The notes under the pieces are model-generated. The model was not told where the DNA came from, made no database searches, and was given only the letters and a program-made list of their open reading frames with translations. A stretch of DNA of 64,000 nucleotides from Dryomyza anilis (Eukaryota > Arthropoda > Insecta > Diptera > Dryomyzidae): the NCBI GenBank assembly GCA_951804985.1, contig OX638131.1, positions 38,409,544 to 38,473,543 of the forward strand. The letters run 5' to 3'. Below are positions 57,699-64,000 of this stretch, piece after piece; position 1 is the stretch's first letter, and the number at the start of each line of letters is the position of its first letter. Made by a program: the position numbers and the translations under genes.

Positions 57699-57904
57699 AT
57701 ATATATAAAACTTTTGTCCGTCTGTCAGTCAGTCTGTCGGTCTGTCTGTTTGTTTCAGCACCACGATTTTAATGACTTTTGCACCTGGATAATATGTAAT
57801 CCCGAGGGTATCATGGGCTATATATGGGCGGGATTGAATAAATGGGCGTGGCACCTCTCATACATCCTAAACTTTCAAATCGGCATAACTCGGCACATAC
57901 ACAA
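57699..57904 (+). repeat. Probable dispersed element start with TGTC-rich run
   Basis: TATATATATAAAACTTTTGTCC followed by GTCTGTCAGTCAGTCTGTCG resembles the conserved starts of interspersed repeats, and it runs straight into the A/C-rich tract. Family not assigned. Confidence 0.4.
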
Positions 57905-59105
57905 ACTAAGAAGAAGAAACAAAAAACTTAAATACAAAAAAAAAAAAATACAAAAGCAAAAACACAAAAACAATCAAAAGCATAAAACTAAAGCAATAAC
58001 AAAAAACAACAGCATATAAAAAACAAAAAAAAAACAGATGGAAAAACAAAAGCAGAAAGACAAAATAAATTTAAAAACATAAAAGCAGAAACCAGAACAA
58101 AATGAAAACATAAACATAAAATCGCAATCAAAAACACAAAAGGAAAAACAAAAACAAAACCAAAAACACAAGTGAAAAAACAGAATAAAAACAAAAGCAA
58201 AAACACAAAAGTTAAGAGCAAAACAAAAAAAAAAAAACAAAAACACGAAAACAAAAGCAATGAAACAAAAAAATAAATGCAAAACAGTAACACAAAAGCA
58301 TAATTACAAAATCAAAAGTAAAAACACAAACATAAAAACACAAAAGCAGAATACAAAAGCAAAAACACAAAAACGAAAGCAGAAACACAAAAATAAAAGC
58401 AAAAGTAAAAACAAAAGCAAAAACACAAAAATAAAAGCAATGATACAAAAACATAAATACAAAAAAAGAAGGAACAAAAACAACAACAAAAAAAAACCAA
58501 AAACACAAAATCTAAAATACAAAAGAAAATACAAAACAAAAGGAACACAAAAACAAAAGCAAAACCACAAAAGCAAAAACACAAAAGAAATAACGCAAAA
58601 ACAAAAGCATAAGTACAAAATCAAAAGCATAAACACAAAAGTAAAAACACAAATGCAATAACACAAAAGCAAGATACAAAAACAAAAGCAAAAACAGGAA
58701 AACATAACAAAAATTTAAAATCATAAAAATACAAAATCAAAGGTAAAAATACAATAACAAAAGTAAAATTGCAAAAGCAAAGGTAAAAATTAAAAAACAA
58801 AATCAAAGCAAAACATAAAAACAAAAAATTAAAAAAATAAAAACAAAACATGAAAATTAAAATTAAAAACATAAGCAAAGTCAAAATCAATCTCAATAAA
58901 AAAAATCAAACAGAAAAAAGAAACAAAATAAAGAAAAGTGAAAACAGAAGTAAAACAAAATGGGAAAACACAAATAAGATCAGAAACCAAATCAAACAAA
59001 ACCAAAAGATACACATAAAAATAAAAACAAAATAAAAAAGAAACACAACAAATGAGCAAAAACAATAACAAAAAAATATGTAACAAAAGTAAAAACACGA
59101 AGAGA
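57905..59105 (+). repeat. 1.2-kb T-poor tract of AAACACAAAAGC-type repeats
   Basis: Irregular tandem words such as ACAAAAGCAAAAACACAAAA run almost without T on the plus strand. Long open frames on both strands (poly-Lys/Gln/Asn, or Phe/Leu/Cys/Val) are artefacts of the composition. The boundaries with the preceding element and with the TIR element at 59125 are sharp. Confidence 0.9.
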
Positions 59106-59124
59106 AAAAACCAATATTAAATCT

Positions 59125-60427
59125 CATATGGGCATTTCCAGAAAAACGTCAACCACGACCGATAAATTCAAAATGATCAAATCTTTGACATAAAGATGGA
59201 TTTGGAATTTTAAATATCCGAATCTAAATCTCTGAAAAGAAATTTCTATTCCGTTAACGGTAACGTATAAAATAATACTCATAAAGTTACGTTACAATGC
59301 GTTTTGTAAATATACGTATTTTCATGTATTTTGAGTAACTAAATTAATTAACTTTAAAGACATACAGATACAAAATATTATTTTCTTTTTTTTCAGGTAA
59401 CATTAATTAATATTTCTAAAGCTTAAAAATAATGATTCAAATTAAAATAACGGAAAATATTTGATTTTTGTATAAGGGTTTTCGATGTCCCGTCCGGCTC
59501 CAAAAAGATACATTTATTACCATAGTAAACTGAACTTTTTTTTAAAAGAGTTGAATCCACTGTTTTTAAAGCAATTTCCTCGGCATTTCCAAAAATGTAA
59601 ACATAATTTTCCTAGTGATTCTAGAAAATTTTTGACAGCTAATTGAAATCTGTCCCATCCGGAACTTTGAGTACCAAAAATGTACAGAATAAAAAAAATA
59701 AAAAAAAACATTTCAAAACGGTAAAAAAAAAAAATTAAAAATCTTAAGAAATATCTAAAAATTTGGATAGTAAATTACTTTTCATTTTGTAATAATGGAT
59801 ATTAAATTTGTCATATACATAATTATTTTTAGCAAAAAATCGTAGTGCAAATTTCCCAACGGAACGTCCGGAATTATTCTGAGATTTATTACGAAATAAC
59901 TGTAAACTTTAGGCAGAAAGTGCACATATACAAAAATAATGTAAATTGTCTCTGCTATATTCTGAGATAATTCAAAAAATATATTATACGAAAAAAGTAT
60001 TTTTAGAATAAAAATCGTACTGATAATTTCCATACGGAATTTTTTGTCCCGTCCGGAATTTTTCTGTGATTTATTTTGAAAAAAACTATAATATTTAGGA
60101 ACAAAGTGTAAATATAAAAAGAAAGCACATGATTTGAACTATTTTCTAAAATATTTCAAAAAAAACATTATTACGCAAAATTCGCTGCCTTTTTGGCATT
60201 TCCATATGAACCTCGACATGTACTTCCGTTTTTGTCCCGTCCGGAACTCTCACTATTTATATCTTTTGATCTACCGTATAGAATTCTCTAATTTTTTGCA
60301 GATGTTTAGTACTATTTAAATACTACATGCACCAAAAAAATCAAATAAATTCATTAATTTTCCTTCGAGATATTAAAGTTTTAAGCGTACGAATGTCCCG
60401 TCCGGAACCTCAGGAAATGCCCATATG
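59125..60427. mobile_element. 1.3-kb TIR element with a diverged tandem array
   Basis: Ends CATATGGGCATTTCC (59125) and GGAAATGCCCATATG (60427) are inverted repeats. Inside, TGTCCCGTCCGG or a close variant occurs at about 59486, 59651, 59866, 60045, 60233 and 60394, that is every 160-215 bp. Neighbouring sequence (AAAAATCGTAGTG...ATTTCC, then GGAATTATTCTGAGATTTAT) also repeats, indicating diverged monomers of about 187 bp. No coding region is seen. Confidence 0.78.
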
Positions 60428-61359
60428 GATTAAGAAAAGCATACATTTTAATTTTTTACAATTTTTATAACATTTTTCTTAATACACTTTTCATTTCTTT
60501 AATATATAGTAGAAAATAACCAACTATGCTTAACAAATGTTTTAAAAATAAAAAAAATTACAGAAAAACCCCGTTTCACAGCTCGGGTACAAAATATTAG
60601 TGTTCAATATTTTTAACTCGATTAAATGAATTGTTTTGGTGAATATTTGAAATCATTTGCTGTAATTAAGAAAAAGTAAATGCATTTGAGTGCTTAATAT
60701 AAAAATTAAACACATTTATTTATTTTTTTTTGTATCGGTAAAAAGTAGGAAAAAGCTCGTAAAACATTTAAAAACGATTATCATTTACGATTAAAATTGA
60801 ATCGTAAAAAATATTAGAAACAATTTCGTTTACGAACAAAAACTATCATTTATAACGAGTATGTAATCGTGTATTACGATCATAAACGATCGAAAATTTA
60901 TTATATACGAGTGTTTTTAGTTTATGATATATCGTTACGATGGACAAATTAAGAACGAAACTGTTTGCGTTTTCGAATCAATTACGATTCTCTTATGCGA
61001 TTATTTTATTCATTATTTATGATTTGGGTTATAACTGATACAAACGAGTTCTGAATTTCAATTCACTCTATTTTATTTATTTTTTTCAAATACAATTTAT
61101 ACATTAATTGTTTGAGTTTTAATCTTTGAATTATAAAGATCAAAGAAGTATTTTTTTTAAATATAAAAAAATTATAATCAAAATAGAGTTACTCATTGTG
61201 GAATTGGAAACAACAAGAGCTATAACTAAAATAAACTAATGTTCAAATTTCAGTTAAACTTCATGTGTATTAAGTTCCAAATGTCAAACTCCCTGAAACT
61301 CTACACGATTAAAAAGTTAATTTGGACATATTTGCTTTGCACTTTGGGAAAATGTGAAA
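60428..61359. other. AT-rich DNA with ACGATTA-type inverted words
   Basis: Between 60760 and 61010, words such as AACGATTATC, TTACGATTAA and CGTTTACGAACAAAAAC recur in both orientations, resembling 57470-57640. These may be parts of one element family. No gene. Confidence 0.4.
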
Positions 61360-62000
61360 AATGAGAAAAAGAAAGAACGAGTTGCCAGCAGCATTTGATG
61401 CATGCGACAAAGAAAAATGTGCGCTGTTGCGAACGGCTGGGCGCTCGTTGGGTTTCTTGTTGCCTGCCTTCCACCGTTTGTATTTCTGAAATTGGAGGCG
61501 GCGATTCCGCACAGCTACTCATGGCAGTGCACTGTGACATCTGCGTCAGTCATTAGCTCGGAACCACTTGAGTTAAATCGCGCGCAAGCACACACGCAGC
61601 GGTATCAACGCCTTATGAAAAAATTTGTCAAATTTCAACCCATTCGTAACAACGTCTGTCAGAAGGGGGATCCATGTTCTCCACGACGAGTTTGAGTTAT
61701 TTTGACATTTTTAAATGATATTATTATGAATGTTGAGCCATTTGTATTTGTAAGTCAAACGTTGGCTGTCTGTCGTGCGTTCATCGCCTCTGTTAATAAT
61801 TTGCTTTTCTTCAATTTTAAATTTAATTTATCATGTTTTTCTCAAGTTCTACTTTTTCTGCCTTTTTGAAGTGCTGGTAGGACTGGTAGGACGAAAGACT
61901 GGTAAAACGTGGTACTCTGCCACTGGTTTGTGTTCTGAAGTGTGAAACATTTTTGTATGTGTTTGAAAATGTCATGCGTCAAATCTTAAGTGGCAGCTCC
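61360..62000. other. GC-richer patch, possible exon or promoter region
   Basis: This patch is clearly less AT-rich than its surroundings. A 97-codon plus-strand frame (61402-61695) starts with a hydrophobic signal-like segment (WALVGFLVACLPPFVFL) but has no recognisable mature domain, and an overlapping minus-strand frame exists. It could be a 5' exon or promoter of a gene lying beyond the window. Not claimed as a gene. Confidence 0.25.
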
Positions 62001-62534
62001 ACCGGTAACGATGCGTTTAATTTTGCGACACGTTTAATTAGATTTTAAGTTACGAGACAAGTGCAAATTACATATTGGGGAGAAAATCCTCCTTTTATTA
62101 ATTTTCAGGGTTTGGGAACGACACGAAAAGTTCCGAGAGAAAACGTTTCTATCTGAAGAAATGGTTTAACGTTCCGGTTCCAAGTTTTGCGCGGAAATTG
62201 ATCGTTAAAAAATCTTTTGAATCGTTCAATCAGTGATACAGTTCTGAAAGTAAACGTTTGATTTGTCTAATAAAAATTCCATTGACGCGGTTATGTTCTG
62301 GTGAAAATCGCAAAGAATAAATTGTGTGGCATTTAGCAGTTTTTTTTTAAAACACCGCTACTTTTGGAAATATATTAAACTCTGAAAAGATTCAAAATTT
62401 CAAAAATTCAATTGGGGTTGGGTTTTCAGTTTCATCAAACTTTTCATCAAAAATTTTAATCAAAGATCCCTAATGGTATTTTTCTGTTCGGTTCACAGCA
62501 TTTATAGTATTTATAGGAACCAGAGCTGTAAACG

Positions 62535-62870
62535 TTGGATTACGATTACTTCTGATTACGATTACTAAAGAATCGTAATCAAAAATTTTTATTACGATTC
62601 TTAGTAGTCGTAATCAAAAATTTTCATTACGATTACTAAAGAATCGTAATTAAAAAATTTTGATTACGATTAGAAATAATCAAAAAGTAATTTGATTCTT
62701 AGTACTAGTAACCCGACTACTTTTTTTGATTATTTAAAAATAATCAAAAAAAGGAATCCGACTACTTTTTCTATTTATTATTTTTGTTAGATTATTTTTC
62801 GATTATTTGATAATAAAAAAATAATCAAGAAAAATAGAAATAATCAAAAAAAAGTAGTGCAAAATTAAAA
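62535..62870. repeat. Repeat of ATTACGATT/AATCGTAAT and AATAATCAAAAA words
   Basis: ATTACGATTACT and AATCGTAATCAAAAATTTT alternate three to four times, followed by inverted TTGATTATT/AATAATCAA words. The stretch can form a long hairpin. Probably a MITE or diverged simple repeat. Confidence 0.6.
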
Positions 62871-63369
62871 AGAATTTTAAAAAGAAAATTCGTTTGATAT
62901 TTTTGCGAAATCAATCGTGTGAATTAATCTGCGAGAACCCTAAGAATTCATATTGGACACATTCTCATTGCGTTATCGAATTGGACATTAGGGCGGATCG
63001 AAATTTTTTCCCAAAGTTGTAATAGGGCTTAAAAGTTGCATTGTGGTGCTAGAGTTTACCACAAAAAATTTAAGTCGAAAAAAAAAATAATGTCCTGTGT
63101 TCGCGTATTGCAGATGAAGTTAAAAACACTTTAAATCCATATTTTTATTTTTTACCATCTACTTAAAGTTTTTTTTTGATCGTAATAGACTCAAAAAAAT
63201 TAGAGATTGTCCTCCTGATATTTCATCAATTTTTAATAAAATCGTTGAAGTTGATAAAGTACAAAAAATCGACATTTTCTTTGGTTAAACCGTTCTAAAA
63301 TCGGCATGGGTGGTTATTTTTACATTCAATTTTTTATAGATATTCTTTTAATTTTTTATAGATATTTTT

Positions 63370-63530
63370 AAGTGTGCACTAAGAAAACAAGATGTTTATG
63401 AGAGTCTTGCTGCAACCACTCTTTTAAATTTACGCCTCGTAGCAAATAATCAAACATCCCATAAGTTCCAATAAAGTTGCAGCAAAACTATGAATATTTT
63501 TTAAATATGACATATATGCAGATAGTTAAG
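63370..63530. repeat. Dispersed repeat, inverted copy of 3640-3795
   Basis: Reverse complement of the segment in the first foldback, sharing AGTCTTGCTGCAAC and AAACATCCCATAAGTT words. Confidence 0.65.
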
Positions 63531-63648
63531 AGATGTTTGCCACAACAGCAATACAAATTGAGATATTTACAGTTGACTGATAGCAAACATCCTGAGATCT
63601 TGGACATTTGCAACAAAACTTTTGACTTATTTTGACATTTGACAACTA

Positions 63649-64000
63649 TAAAACCAGTTGGGAAGGATAGATCACATGGGAAATTTTAATGTAGGTGTTA
63701 TTATGATAGTTAGGATTATCAAAATTATAGTCGGTCTAAGCCGACTATAAATACCCTACACATATGTGTGGTTACCATTCAAAGTGATATATAGGTCACC
63801 AGGGTATACGAATCCTGAAAATAACTACAAACATTTAATCGCTGAAGAATTTCCATTCATTTGATACCCATATTTACAAATGGGTAGGTGTACCGAATTT
63901 CGATTTTTTTTTTTGTGAACCACAAGTCTTTTCGCCGGAAAACATTATTATCATGTATTTGAGCATGATGTCAATATATATTTGACCAAAAAAGTTTACC
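63649..64000 (+). repeat. GGGTATA dispersed repeat, copy D, cut by window end
   Basis: Begins ATAAAACCAGTTGGGAAGG and follows copy A closely through AAAAAAGTTTACC at the window edge. The 3' half lies outside. Confidence 0.88.

Noticed and set aside
57974..58725. Overlapping long open frames on both strands
   Set aside because: They arise from a T-poor repeat tract; the translations are low-complexity Lys/Gln/Asn or Phe/Leu/Cys.

Overview
This is an AT-rich, gene-poor stretch of a higher-fly (schizophoran dipteran) genome. The evidence is two conserved host genes with short introns of fly type (malectin and the LRR1/Lrr47 orthologue), copia and BEL/Pao retrotransposons, hAT and mariner-like DNA elements, a tRNA-derived SINE and a GGGTATA-type dispersed repeat. 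A tephritid-like fly is my guess; nothing in the window fixes the species.

Host genes. (1) Positions 1386-2365, minus strand: four short coding exons that join in frame into a protein of about 224 residues with a Myb/SANT-like DNA-binding domain and a charged C-terminal coiled coil. This gene is invisible unless the short introns are removed. (2) Positions 5210-7111, plus strand: malectin, two exons, with a 41-bp minisatellite of about 18 copies filling its intron. (3) Positions 12913-14218, plus strand: LRR1/Lrr47, two exons separated by a 58-bp intron. They share no operon-like arrangement and appear to be regulated independently. Downstream of 14.3 kb I see no convincing host gene; the remaining 50 kb is transposon-derived or anonymous AT-rich DNA.

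Mobile DNA, left to right: 3' end of a non-LTR retrotransposon (1-1270); a foldback element (3.17-4.58 kb) with a 289-bp MITE inside one arm; a nearly complete 1.2-kb palindrome with a loop of only about 50 nt (8997-10202); a full-length copia element (14869-19182, minus) with identical LTRs, a 5-bp target duplication and one gag frameshift; and a nest at 21651-28018, where a hAT-like element holds a GGGTATA repeat that holds a BEL/Pao element, plus two SINEs. Then come a second large foldback (28079-29228), two solo LTRs of one family in opposite orientation, a second hAT-like element split by a 5'-truncated RTE-like LINE (42582-44652), and a decayed mariner-like transposase (46.7-48.1 kb) split by a hAT-type MITE with a perfect 8-bp target duplication. 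The last part holds a 179-bp tandem repeat, a 36-bp perfect palindrome, a T-poor 1.2-kb tract, and a TIR-bounded array of diverged monomers of about 187 bp carrying a TGTCCCGTCCGG motif. Eight SINE copies and four GGGTATA repeats are scattered through the window.

Most interesting points: the long hairpin loci (possible hairpin-RNA sources or foldback transposons), the short-motif array in the BEL leader, the BEL copy with broken coding capacity but identical LTRs, the nested insertions whose order can be read from target duplications, and the spliced Myb/SANT-like gene. All calls come from reading the sequence; no database search or folding program was run.
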